A stretch of DNA of 64,000 nt. Source: Aphelocoma coerulescens. Its lineage: Eukaryota > Chordata > Aves > Passeriformes > Corvidae. Where the stretch lies: NCBI RefSeq assembly GCF_041296385.1, contig NC_091014.1, forward strand, positions 14,917,578 through 14,981,577. Direction: 5' to 3'. Positions 1 to 11,435 of this stretch are shown here, piece after piece. Made by a program: the position numbers and the translations under genes. Below the pieces are notes generated by a model, which ran no database searches, was not told the origin of the DNA, and worked only from the letters and a program-made list of their open reading frames with translations. Numbering within the stretch: the first letter of the stretch is position 1; every line of letters begins with the position of its first letter.

Positions 1-700
1 CAATATTCCTGCTAGCTGGATAGCTGGGAGAAAATATCATTCTGTGCCATGACCAAGCAATCCAGACGACCAGGATTCAGAGGGTTATTTCCAAACTGGT
101 GTATGCCAGCATTGCACTGGGACAATTTAAGAGATCTCTGTGGCATTACTTGAAAATACCACTGGATGAATCTAAAGCACGTTGTAGAAGATGCTTTTAC
201 CTATTGAAACCAAGATGTGCTTGTGACCCACTGCTACAAATAAGTAGCCTTGATCAGTCATCTGGGTTTGCATGGGATCTTTGTTGGAGTTTGTTCAACT
301 TGAACACTAAAAATAAACACACGCCAAAGAAAAAAAAAAACCACAAGAAAATGACCAAATGGCTCACTACAAGGCAGAGGTAACAGAGTTGGATAACAGC
401 TCCAACACTGCAATTGTAGAGTAATGGTGGCTGTTCAGTGACCTCTAAAAAATAAATTTGGCCACAGACAAAGGCCTAGTTGGTGAACACCCGTGTAAAA
501 TAACACTTTCTTTAAAGCTGAAAAGACAGCAGGAGATAACTGGTAACTGCTATAAAGGCTCAGACATGGCCTGCCAGGGGGTGGGTGGCTACATCCCTCC
601 TGGTCTGTATCCCAGGAGGTACCTGTGGAGAACTGTGAGCTGGTTCCTGCCTGCTAAAATATTGTGTCCCGCAATCCCCAAACTTTTCCTTTCTTTTTTT
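1..700. other. Unique non-coding sequence
   Basis: No repeat family, RNA gene or convincing exon is recognised here. The open frames seen are short, and the one at 458 begins with TTG. The sequence is of mixed composition and runs into the A-rich tract that follows. It is most simply intergenic or intronic DNA. Confidence 0.6.
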
Positions 701-805
701 AAAGAAAAAAAAAAAAAAAAAAAAAGAGAAAAAGAAAGAAAAAACCCAAAGAAAATATTTTAAAAATCCCCCCCAAACAAACAAACAAATAAAATGTAAA
801 GAAAC
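701..805. repeat. A-rich low-complexity tract with short (AAAC)n
   Basis: A near-pure A run of over 20 bases continues into GAAA-type sequence and then a few AAAC units near 774-789. The apparent minus-strand open frames across it are only translated poly-T, giving strings of phenylalanine. It could be the tail of a decayed retrocopy, but nothing recognisable lies upstream, so simple sequence is the safer call. Confidence 0.85.
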
Positions 806-864
806 CACAATTAAACGAAACCCCAACCAAATAATCAGAACAAACAAAACCCCACAAGGCGACA

Positions 865-1190
865 CCCCCGGAGCTGAGATGTGTTAGAGTACAGTCACTG
901 CAGCCTGCCGGCTCTTGTGCCCCGGTGCCGGAGCCGCCGATGGCCCCTGCGGCCGTGCCCGACCTCTGAGGGGCCTGCTCCGCCTCCTGCTCTTGCGCTT
1001 CGTTTCTGCTGCACCTCACATGCCACCTAGTGGCTTCCCGAGTGGAAAATTCCTTATTAAACGCGGTTTACAGGCACGCCGCCTCTGCCAGCGGCTCCGT
1101 ACACCTCGAGCTCGCTGCTGAAGAACCCGGGCCCGGCACCTCCGCAAGCCAGCCCCGCGACAGCCGCGCCCAAGGGCCGCCCCTCACCAG
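865..1190. promoter_or_regulatory. Small CpG island, possible promoter
   Basis: This ~325-base stretch is strongly G+C-rich, and by eye it holds roughly thirty CpG dinucleotides, near the number expected without CpG loss. The rest of the window is clearly CpG-depleted. In birds such islands usually mark unmethylated promoters or first exons. Open frames exist on both strands, but the plus-strand one from 1030 starts with GTG and has no convincing donor site after it. The island lies 0.5-2 kb upstream of three plus-strand exon candidates, which fits a transcript start, but the direction of transcription cannot be decided. A small orphan island or a GC-rich repeat fragment remains possible. Confidence 0.5.
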
Positions 1191-1747
1191 CCCCCCATTG
1201 CACCCTCAGACTCCCCCAAGGAATTTCCACCTCCTTGGCCTGTGTTTACAGCTCTCTCCCGTTCTCTGTCACATTCGGAGCTTTCACGGAGCCAGCTCCC
1301 ATTTGGCTGCCCGCCTTACCCCTCTGCCCCACCACCTTAACCAAATATCTGGCGAGGAGGAGGTTGTACATTTTACTTTTGAGCATTCAGTGATGGTGGA
1401 CACTCACGGCAAAATTCATGTTAGTTAAAATCCAAGTTTTCCAAGGAAAAAAAAATAAAACAGAAATGTTTGAAGTGGCCTTCCTCTTTGCCTCTTCCTA
1501 GCTACTTACAAGTGTCAGGGAGGATTCTATTGTTCAGCTCAACAGTTACTTTTTGAGTGTCCTACTGCCATTTTCATTCAGACAAAATGTGTTATACCAT
1601 AGCCTTTCAGTTAGGCCATTTCTCCAACAAACAAGAAGTTTTGGTTAAGAGCAATGTTTTGCCTCCAAAAGAGTTAATTTGATGAGTCTTGCTCCCTTCT
1701 GAGCCAGGTGGCCTACCCCGTGTTAATTAAATGCCTGTGTGCCCCAG

Positions 1748-2025
1748 TCAGCCCCAACACGCTGCCAGCAAAGTGAGATGGTGTCTGCAGAACAGGTCAG
1801 TGGAAACCCCTCAAGGACTGCCAGAACCGTGGTCTCTCAGGATGAGCCCAGCTCCAGCCAGGATGCCTGTCAGAGGACACAGAGCATGTGTTTGCTGTGT
1901 GAAAGGAAGAACTGTATCATCACTAAATCTGGGCAATTGCTGTCCAAGTCACTCTGGGAAAAGAAAGGAACGGGACTTGACCCATGTTATCTCCAGGACT
2001 TTCATTAGGCAGAGGCAGCAATAAA
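1748..2025 (+). other. Candidate terminal exon: open frame plus poly(A) signal
   Basis: After a branch-point-like TTAATTAAAT and a moderate acceptor ending CCCCAG at 1747, an 86-codon frame stays open to a TAG at 2006-2008. An AATAAA motif follows at 2020-2025. The predicted peptide is Ser/Gln/Lys-rich and has a Cys cluster (MCLLCERKNC), which looks natural, but I recognise no family. Against it, a second frame with an ATG at 1731 is also open for 97 codons over the same bases, so openness alone is weak evidence. The poly(A) signal only 11 bases after the stop would give an extremely short 3'UTR. It sits between the CpG island and the candidate exon at 2317. Confidence 0.2.
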
Positions 2026-2316
2026 AAAGAAGCCACTTTCCCTAAATATTCATTTCTTGGTTTTCATTTCAAATGCTTGAAAACAGAATAGTTCATCTTG
2101 AAAGCACTTGAAAGTTTTGTCTGCAAGAAACTCTTTGATTTTTCTAGGAAAAAAAACCCCAAACCTTCAAAGTAACTCTGTTGTGATGTGCCTTTTTTTT
2201 CTTTCAGACCACTGGAGATATTACTTTCTTTTGTGAAAGGCCACTGCTAGGCTTTACCACAGGCAAAAATCATTGAACTAGGCTGACATCCCTAAAATAA
2301 TTTCTCCCCTCAACAG

Positions 2317-2440
2317 TGTGGTCCTTATCTTATACGTGGTTTAAACCCAGGTGCTGACCTTGGGTGCTACAAATCACCAGACCCTGAGGGCTGGAGAGCG
2401 GGTCCTGCCCTTCAAGAATGGCTTCCTCACCATGACAAAG
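2317..2440 (+). other. Candidate internal exon, 124 bp
   Basis: The acceptor is good: TTTCTCCCCTCAACAG, with a CTAAAAT branch-like motif just upstream. The donor AAAG|GTAATG is close to consensus. One frame is open through all 41 codons, starting CGPYLIRGLNPG and ending LPHHDK, while the other two frames contain stops. The peptide has no domain I recognise. A second, stronger-looking acceptor (T-rich, ending TTTCAG at 2207) could extend the exon to 233 bp. Splicing to the next candidate at 3124 with the phase left by this exon (one base over) meets a stop within seven codons, so a non-coding or terminating transcript is as likely as a protein-coding one. Confidence 0.25.
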
Positions 2441-3094
2441 GTAATGCAGGTGAAATTGTGCCACAAACTGCTGCCCTGCAGCTTGGAGAATCAGCCTGAC
2501 TGTGCAAAAGTCACACAACTGTCCTTTATCAGTTAATGGTCATCCAAGCTGGAGCCCCTGGGCAGGACAAGGACCATCAGAGCTCCGGAAGCATGAGGGC
2601 AGGAAGCAAAACTGACTTTCCGTCCTGGCTGCTCTAGGAAAGCCAAGGAAGGGTGCGGGGACGAGGGTGCACTCAGCAGCTAGAGGGCAGGCTCATTTTT
2701 CTTTTAAAACTTGGGAATCACTTCCTTGCAGCTGCAGTGACTGCCAGAGTATCCAAAAGAAGTTGCTAAGATGTCAGTCAGTCGGGCTAATTGGAGAAAT
2801 CTTCTGTGTATTAACTAGGGGGAGAGGGGACCCAAACTAAAAACACACAAAAGCACCAATGTAAAAACTTGATAGTTGTTTCAAAATGCTCGGCTTCAGC
2901 CAGGCAGGCTGATTTCTGACACAGCAGAGGGAGAGAAATCCTGCACGAGACAGGAATATTCCACAGATGTGGCCATGTCTGATTGCAAACACCCCTCAAA
3001 AAGGATACGCTGGCCTTCCAGGCTTCCATAACAGGAAAAAACAATTGAAAGGATTTACAAACAGCATTCATCAAAGCATTCCAGAGAAATAACT

Positions 3095-3114
3095 TCCTTT
3101 TTTTTTTTTTTTTT
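3095..3114. repeat. Poly-T run
   Basis: An uninterrupted T run of about 18-19 bases directly precedes CCTATTCAG. It is simple sequence in itself, but it also forms the polypyrimidine tract of the candidate microexon at 3124. Confidence 0.85.
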
Positions 3115-3123
3115 CCTATTCAG

Positions 3124-3170
3124 AAAAGGAATGTGAAGCAAGCTAAGAAGTCTGCAGAGTATGGTCTCAG
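3124..3170 (+). other. Candidate 47-bp microexon with near-optimal splice sites
   Basis: A run of about 18 T residues followed by CCTATTCAG forms a very strong acceptor. The exon ends CTCAG and is followed by GTAAGT, the optimal vertebrate donor. Of the three frames only the first is open (KRNVKQAKKSAEYGL). The length is not a multiple of three. No protein family is recognised. It lies 684 bases downstream of the candidate donor at 2441, on the same strand and after the CpG island, so it may belong to the same transcript. The poly-T tract could be coincidental simple sequence, so transcript evidence is needed. Confidence 0.3.
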
Positions 3171-6100
3171 GTAAGTTATGTACTCCCTAACACAGAATTT
3201 TCCATTACTTTCTGTGGACATAAGATTTGGGAGCTCAGCCCTTTGAGGGGAGTGCAGCTGGAGCAGACACCCAGGCACCCACATGATGCTGCTGGTGTGA
3301 TGCTGCCACTGCTGTGCACCCACTCAGATGGGCAATTTTATGTCTCCAAAGGCAAATTCTCCTTCTCCTTGTTGCTTTGTAAAAAACCAATTGAAAAATC
3401 ACCTGTTGCAGTATTGCTCTTTGCATTGGAAGCATCCCTATTGAAGCATAAGGGGAGACTATTACACTGCCTGATATCACTGATGTCTCCCCGTTCATAC
3501 AGTTAAGGACTAGACCAAGCAACACTACAAGTGATGCCTGAATATTAATATAGTAATGGGGGTTCTGCCAATGCAGTTCACACTGGTGAGATGCCAGGCA
3601 GTGCCAGCCTGCTGCGGATGGGGGAGGTAATACTGTGTTGGGCAGGAGGAGGATTTGAAAGCTCTTGCTGTACACCAGCTACCCGCCAACTCAGCAGGCA
3701 GAAGCTTAAAAAGCAAATATATCTGGAGGCATTGTGGTTTTCCCCCCATCTTGCAGCAGTGATTGCACCTCCCAATCAAAACAACATCATGGGCACCCTT
3801 GATGAGCAGCAACATGGGAGAAGCCCACCAGAGAAACAAGGCTTGGTCTGGACATGGGTGCTTCTGTCAGCTGAGCAGCAACCAAAAATCAGGAAAATCC
3901 ACAGAGGTGGAATCCACTGAAAAATAGACCACCCTGTGTATTTTGGTGCCATGGATGGCACACTGCACAGCTCTGAAATGTGAGAGCACAGCTTAACATA
4001 AACACAGCCCTCAGCAGAGTCTGTTACTGAGAAAATGGTTCCTTTCACTGCACTTCCTCCTGCCTGTCTGCAAATGCCACATCCTCATGGTTCTAACATG
4101 GATGTCTGATGTATCATTTCAATAGGGAAAGGCTTGAAAGATGTTTGGATTTGGACGATGAAGGTGCCATTAAAGGTCTGGAGAGACTCCATCCTTGGGA
4201 ACAGAGAAAGCCATGAGAAGTGTTTGTCTTTTCCCTGTTCACCAGCCACAAGGCAGCAGTTTCTGTGAAAAAGCACTATTGGAAGACAGGAGGAGAGAGA
4301 GATGTTAAAACTGTGTCAATGCAGCAGGGAGTGGGCAGGCAGAGGTGGAGCTGTCGGGAGACAGCCTGGTGGGAGGGCCGCCCACTGCCTTCCTTTGCCC
4401 TGCCTTTCTCTTCAGATTGTGCTCATGGCCACATTTCAAGTGACACAGTTAAAGAAACCCCAACCCCTGATGGCAGCAGCCACAGCAGCACCTGATTCCT
4501 TGGCAGGCCTGCACTGCTGGAAAGCTGCTTCTGGACTTGTCCTGTGTCTCAGTCCTGCTGTGTTAGGATGACATTTTATCTTCCTGGTAGCTTTTACTTC
4601 TAAGTTGGTGTGGCTCCAACTTGCTTTTCCCTTTTTTTTTAGAGAGTAGAAAACACTTTATTTGTAAGGTCACATCTGATAAAGAACAAGTAAGCACTAT
4701 TACATAGCACATGCCTTTTTCTTCTTTAACCAGAGTGTAAAACCAAGCCATGAAGAGAACAGGAACATTTCATCCTGAACTGAGTCAGAGAAAGAGATGC
4801 AAAAGCAGAAGTAGGATTTGAGGGCAAACCTTCTGCCAGACAGCCAGCACAATGCCAGACTTCAAATTTAACACTGTCATTATAAATAGCCCTGGTGCAA
4901 GTCCCCCATGTAAAAACACAGGAAAATTAAGCTAAACTGGTGCTCAATGAACAAATTTTTCCTACTCCCAAAAATATGAACCAAATTACGTACAGTATTT
5001 CTCTTAAAGGGTAGGAGATGGAGGGGAGGGAAACCAGGCAGGGAGGTGTGAGGGGGTACATTGGTGAGAGCACCTGCCTCTGATCCCAGCTGGGCTCCCC
5101 CAGTGCCAGCACCTCTGCTCATATTGGCTGCAGGATCCACACAGAGTTAAACTGCCTTGAGAGCTGAGCTGCCCCTTGCTCAAGAGAGGAAAGGTTGCAT
5201 CAACTGCTTCCTTTTCACACATTTACCAAAATCTCTCTTGCCTTCATTTGCAGCCTCTCTTACACAAAGAAGCCCTTGCACAGCCATTCACCTCAGGGAC
5301 ACTGAAACAAGGTTCACGGTTAACATTTCTGCTATACATTCTCCATTTAACGATATAACTCCTTGCTACCAGAAATACCTCTAACATAGCAGAACATCAC
5401 TGCACCTGCCTGTTTGTTCCTCTCTTCTGCCTCACCAGATCTCCATGAAACACCCTCCTTAGTGTGGGTCCCACCCCAGGACTGTCCCTCCCTGTGCAGC
5501 TGGTCATGGGGAACCAGGGCTGCTGCCTCTTGGGCATGATGGGGAGGGTGAGGAGCAGCACTGGCAGCAGCAGAAATTATCAACCCAGAGCAACTACAAA
5601 ACCACAGCAGAAAATTCACTTTCTCTAAATGTACAAGCCCAGAAGCAGAAGCTGTGTGTGCTGAAATCTGCTGTTTAAAGGCAGGAGAAGTACAAGGGAG
5701 AAAGGAAGGTGTATTGTCAAAATGCTTTAAAGCATGTCCCAAAAGGCCACCTCCTACATGCAAGTTTATTTTTGCTTCTGCAACCCAATCTGTCCTTCAC
5801 CTATGCCAGAAGCAGCACCAGGAGTACCCAGCTCTTGGGCACTAGAAACTGCTACCTGGGATGTGCTATTTAGAATGGTCTTCTTTCCTCACCAAAGAAC
5901 AAATATGGAATAGCTATTTGAAGTATAAAATCCCATGCAAAGACAAGGCCCTGGTTGCAACCTACTGTAGGGCTCATCAGCAGGATGAGCACCACCACCT
6001 CTCACTGCTCCTCACTTTCCTTGGTCCCAGCTGAAGGAAATACCCTTCCTGTACTCTTTGCAACATCAGAAGGCTTGTATATAAAATAGCTCCTCTCAAC

Positions 6101-6630
6101 AGCAAACCAGGGCAGATTCAGACCACTATTAAAGGAGACCCAAGCCCTCCTTGTGCCTCCTCATTTGATCCCACTGCATGTCATCCCCAACCTCTCAGCA
6201 TCCCTCAAAAATACATATAAAATGACAACAGTAAGACACTCACTTTCAGCAAACTTGTCATTGATTATAACAAAACGATCTGCTAGTCCAGAGCCCTTGA
6301 TTACACATGCAGATCCACAGAAGAGGCATGAGAAAGCTGACAGAGCAATTGTTTTTATTATTGTGTCCCAAACGTCTTAGATGCTGGGTGCTTTGGCAAT
6401 TCACTGCACAGAATTCCTTACAATAAAGAAGGGGGACTGGTGTCTCCCACAGAGAGGCAGAGGAGGGCCCGGTGGCAGATACTGGAGTAGACCCATGCTC
6501 TCAGTAGTGCACTTGTGACCCAGCCTGCCAGGGCACCACATGAAAGGAGCCATGTCTTTGTAGTTGGGCTCCTGGTAACAAGAAGCTTCAGAGGCAAAGA
6601 GCAAGCTGAGTCCAACTGAACCACAGTGCA
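3171..6630. other. Unique sequence without recognisable genes
   Basis: No repeat family is recognised. A strong isolated acceptor (CCTTTCTCTTCAG, ending at 4415) opens a frame to a stop at 4571 but has no clear partner, so it is not called an exon. Other frames are short and overlap on both strands. The composition is ordinary for avian non-coding DNA. Confidence 0.6.
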
Positions 6631-6633
6631 CGG

Positions 6634-6680
6634 TTTATGATTTGTGTATCCACAGTATTTATGATTTGTTTAAACCACAG
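6634..6680. repeat. Two-copy imperfect tandem duplication (~24 bp)
   Basis: The motif TTTATGATTTGT...CCACAG occurs twice in a row, at 6634-6655 and 6658-6680, with a few differences between copies. This is a simple local duplication with no evident function. Confidence 0.7.
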
Positions 6681-7073
6681 TTCCTTTTAATAAATCTCAG
6701 CTATGTCCTTGCTGGTGGCAGATGCCCTGTGGTGGCAGCACACACACAGGTGCAGCATCCAGCAATCCCAGTGCTGTGGAGAATGCTGGAGGCATGGCCC
6801 ATCTTCGGCTGGGACAGCTGCTCTCACTACTCATTTCCAGCCACCCGTCACAGCACACATGGATTTCCTCTGTGGTAAGGAGCACTGCAGGGAAGATGGA
6901 TCAATCATACCGCTGTCTGGCAGGTTGTTAAGGCAGGAAGGTTTTCATTAAGTCAACAAGGGTGTTAATTTATGGCATTTTTGCTACTTCTCTCCAAATA
7001 CTCTTCCAGATGAGAGCTGCTTCCTCATGCTTGCTGCATGCCAAGGGCAAAGACTAACAAGCGTTTTGCTTAC

Positions 7074-7153
7074 CTGCTTGATGCAGTCCTTCACTCCTCC
7101 CACCCTCCTCTGTGGGCGCCTGGCCTCTCCTTTGGGTTGAGCTGCTGCTCAAA
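7074..7153 (-). other. Candidate 80-bp exon on the minus strand
   Basis: Read on the minus strand, an acceptor ATCTTCTGCTGCAG (AG at 7155-7154) is followed by 80 bases with one open frame, peptide starting LSSSSTQRRGQAPTEEGG. It then ends in a strong donor, AAGCAG|GTAAGC. The other two frames contain stops. The local G+C content is higher than in the flanks. There is no recognisable domain and no obvious partner exon nearby. The pairing of good sites may be chance in a 64-kb window. Confidence 0.2.
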
Positions 7154-7159
7154 CTGCAG

Positions 7160-10100
7160 CAGAAGATTTGTCTGGTTGAAATAAAAAATACTTATGTGAG
7201 GGTTTGACCTAAGAGTGGCTATTTATGGATACAATGTTGCAAGTGACTTAAAGCATTACAAATGGAAAGCCAAATTTTGCAAAAACTTCTGTCTGGACAA
7301 GGTGTAAGTTATTGCATACCAAGGGCTAATCATTAGTGGAGTCTGAATCTACCAAAGCAGAGCTACTTCTCCACTCACAAACACTGAATTTTGTCAGCTT
7401 TTTGATACTAATAAGATTTTCTCAGATTTGAGCAGCTAAAGGTTTATCATTGGATTAAGGACAAACTAGCCAATGCAATGGAAAACAAATGTATAAAGTA
7501 TTATCACTGTTTGTTTGGGAACTACAACTACTTCTATCACATATTCTACAGGAAATTTCAATTAATTGCATCTGAGAGGCAAGATCATTAGTTTCTAGCA
7601 AAGTATATTGTAGTACAAACTTAACACATTACAAACCATGCTGCATTTTCATATTTGCAGCAAGGACCATGAAAATTATGCAATAAAAGGAACAGTTTCA
7701 TCATAACTCATTGGCCTGTATCAGTTCAAGTTAGTTAAAATTGGTTTTTTTTCTTTTTTAGTGTGGTGTCTCTTCTCTATTACAAGAACTTAAAGAAAAG
7801 ATACCACTCAGGTCTGAGATGTACCTGGAGCACTCTTGGACCACAAGAGTCATAGAGCTCTGGAGCTTGTGAGCCCACCAGAAACTCCTCTCCACTGCTT
7901 TGTATTTTGGAGAGCTATTTACATGATGCATGATGACATGACACACAAAATTACAGAGTCATTCTGTTTGCTCTACCCAAGTAAAAGCCAATAGAGAGTT
8001 AAGTCCACTTTTATCCAGAAACACATGTTGAATCCCCTGCTTTCACTCCAGTTTATTGTGCAAATGCAGATGTAAGTTATGGGTAATAAGCTGCCGCAGC
8101 AGCTTCTGCAAGACCACACTCAAGAGGAGATAAGTCAGCAAGAAATGAAAACAGAAACGAGACTACAAACAATAGTGATCTCTTCTTTGTATGACACATA
8201 GAGACTAGCAAGAGACAAGATCTTTAAGTCCAATAACAATGCTCTGGGAGATGGGAAAGCATAAGAAAATCTGAATGTGGTTTGGATCACTCTTACATTT
8301 GCAACAGCCAGAAGGAATCCCCAAAATGAGAACAGGAATCCACAAAACAAGAATGGAAAACTGTCAGACTTCCTTGCGTGAAAGAAGGTGCAATAATGTT
8401 CCTAATAAATTCCTATTTCATGGGTCAAATGTGTCCAAAGGAAAGATTTTTGACTAGTGAGTAAAGAGTGAAGTGAGTAAGTGCTTGAAAGCCTCGGATT
8501 ACTAGAGAAAAGCTGGGACAACAGTAGCTGCTGATGGTTGCTATTGGAAGTCATTGCAACATCAGCCTTTATCCCACTTTCTGTTGTACAGCCCTCTCAC
8601 ATGGGTCTGGATAAAATCAGTCATTTGTTCCTAGATCAGGGTGTCTCATTTCCAATGACCCCCTTCTTCTCTCAGCGGTGGGTGTTTGAAAGCAGCAGGT
8701 AACACCACAGCCTCCTTCCCTCCATGGATGTAGAGCTGGCTGGTGTATTCTCAAATAAAACTGCCTCTTTGTGCCTTGTGCAGAAATACCTAAATTCAGT
8801 GCTCAGCTGTAAAAAAGCATCAGAGCTGTGCTAGAGAAGAATTATTCCATGGGTACAGCCCTGGATCGCACTGGCAGAGCTCCTCAGGCAGAAGGAATCT
8901 AGCAGGTACCAGGCTTTTCCTGCCACAAGAGCACTCTGCAAGACAGTGGAGCTGGCAGACATGAATAGCTTCTGCAGAAAGAGTGCATTTTCTATAGGCA
9001 ACAGCTCCCATTCTCTCCTGTTCCCATCAGCCTGGGCATAGAAACAGAGAATGTACTGAAGAACTATCGAGAGAACGTCATGAGCCTTTAAGGATTTAGC
9101 AAGGTTGTGTGTGCTCACCACCAGTGACACAGAAGATCTTGTCTGACACATCAAACACTGTCTCAGCCTGTGTTAACTGTGAGCTTACACATGTGATGCA
9201 TGCAGAAAGCTACCCAGGTCTCACTGTTGGGTTCTTACATGGAAAAGGGTCTCATGCACCTCACTTTCAAAGCATCTCTGAGTTAGGGAGCCCGGGACAC
9301 TCTCTACCGGGACAGATAATTGCTGTTTGAGATGCTGGAGGTGAAGAGAAACCTAAGAAGGAATAATAGCCAAAGTTACAATCAAGAGAAAGCTCTCAGG
9401 TAATAGCCTGAGAACAGCCTGTAACTGCCCACCAAGCCGGCCATGGGCATTTTACCCTCATGCTGAAATGCACCAGAGCAAGGAAGCTGCTGCGCTGCCA
9501 TGGAAGGTAACATGCTGTAACATCACTCACACAACTGGAGGACTTCTTTGGTATTGCTCTTTACACAAACCTTTAAGTTGAAAATATATCCTCTCATAAA
9601 GCAGAGTGTGAGAAGCAGCAGCCATAACAAGAAAAGCAGTGCTCTCTCTTGGGAAAAAGCATTTATGTCCTCTGCAGTGGAGAATATGCAGGAGAAGGCT
9701 GCTGTTAGAAAGCCCTCTCTGCTGTTTCCTCTGAAGCAGAGCAGAGAGCATGTCTTGCTAACAGATAGCTCAGAAAAAGCCTGGGCACTGAACAAAAAAT
9801 CCCTGGATTACAGAAGAGATGCTGCCCCTCCTGCTGTGCCATGAGTTGGGTTACACCATGCAGAGACTGGGAATTGCAGTGGTAGTGCCTGGCTGGTTTG
9901 TGCCTGAGTGCGGCTATGAGCAGTGATGTTGGGCAACATAACTAAAATATAAGCAGGCTACAGGAGGTTTCCTCAGACCTACATCAGCTCAGGTGCACAG
10001 AGATGTGTTCTGAACTGTAGTATGGACCAGTCTGAACAGAGGGAGGAAATATCACACCATCCCCATGAGGAGAATCACCGGAGAAGATCAAGAGACGTTC

Positions 10101-11435
10101 CAACATGGAGAAGAAGCAAAGGTTTGGAGCCAGGAATTGAAGTCAGTTGTTGCCACATGCATTTTTTGGAATTGCACAGACCTATTGAAAGTTTTTATGT
10201 AGTGCAAAAAGGATGTGGCAAATTCTGAATGTCATTAAAGCCAACTCAGATTTCCAAATTAACTCCTTGTCTCCCTAACCTTTTCATTACAGACAGTCCA
10301 CTTACAAATCCTTGAAAACAAGAAAAGATGCAATGTACTACTTTCAGCTTTTCAACAGGGAAGCTCAGCCAGGAGGTTAATCTCTGAAAGTCTTGAGCTT
10401 GGCTAACATTGTATCCAGTGGTGGAATTCCATGTTATTATTAGTGCAAGGCTTGACTTTGCTAGGACTTCCCAGAGAGCTGCAGTGTCAACGGTATGAAG
10501 ACTGTATGCCTGAACTGTGCTTTACTGGTGAAAGACAGTAGTGAAAAAAAGCAGAGTTTTCTGAGAGTATTTCTTCTTGAAAGCTCAACACAACTGGAAG
10601 ACCACTGGCTCCTTATGAAGTTCCTTCCATCGTAAATCGTGCTAGAGCTTGTTGGAAACAGAAGGTATTGCAGCCCTGTTTGTTCTCATTAGGCAACAGG
10701 GAACGACTAACTTCCTCTATGGAATAAACTACCTGGAACTATAGGATCCACCATCCAAAGGCAGGCACATGATGCAAGTCTTCTGAGGGACATGAGCTAT
10801 GCCAGCAAAGCTCTTGCTGGGTGTTGTGGGGTAGTACAGGCTGCAGGAACCACTCGCTGGAAAAGAGCTTGGAGCTGCAAGCAAAGTGTTTCCTCATGTT
10901 AAGCAAAGAAAGGAGTGCCTGTTCTTTGCAAATAAAGAGCTAGGTTTTGAAACAATCCTGACATTAGAGAATTAACTGAAACAATCCAAACTTTGGCTAA
11001 CCACTAGGGTCAAAAAAGGATAATAAATCCTCTTTTTCCTGTTAACAGAACCCACAACTTTATTTTCTATAGTTTTCAAAAAATAAAAATTACATCATGA
11101 GTAATTTTGGAAATTCCTAAATATTAGTTCATTTGCCTGGCAGGAGCATCCTGTCCTGTCTCTTCTTTCCCTCACAACAGTCCTTGGAGGAGGGACAGTC
11201 TCCCTTCAGACACTGGAGGTTTGGTACAACTCTGACATGATTACAACCACGTGGCAAAGTAGAAAATACAAAAAAAAGAGAGTGTGGCTTTTTTGGATAA
11301 GGTAGGCTGTAGATGACAAACATGAAGGATGATGGGTCCAAGTGAAGAAATCTGAAGGATATTGTGAGTCTTTGGAGAGGGGAAAGCAAGGAAAAGGCGG
11401 AGATGTGAGCAGGAGAGGAAAGCCAGAGCAGAGGT
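7160..11435. other. Unique, mostly AT-rich sequence
   Basis: The first part (about 7180-7760) is AT-rich and carries no repeat or exon I can name. The rest has only short overlapping frames. A purine-rich patch at about 11390-11440 leads into the CR1 relic that follows. Confidence 0.6.

Noticed and set aside
560..1019. Minus-strand frames with poly-phenylalanine
   Set aside because: These are translation of the poly-A tract at 701-754 read on the other strand.
4416..4571. Open frame after a strong acceptor at 4415
   Set aside because: No donor or nearby poly(A) signal. Ala-rich peptide of low-complexity type.
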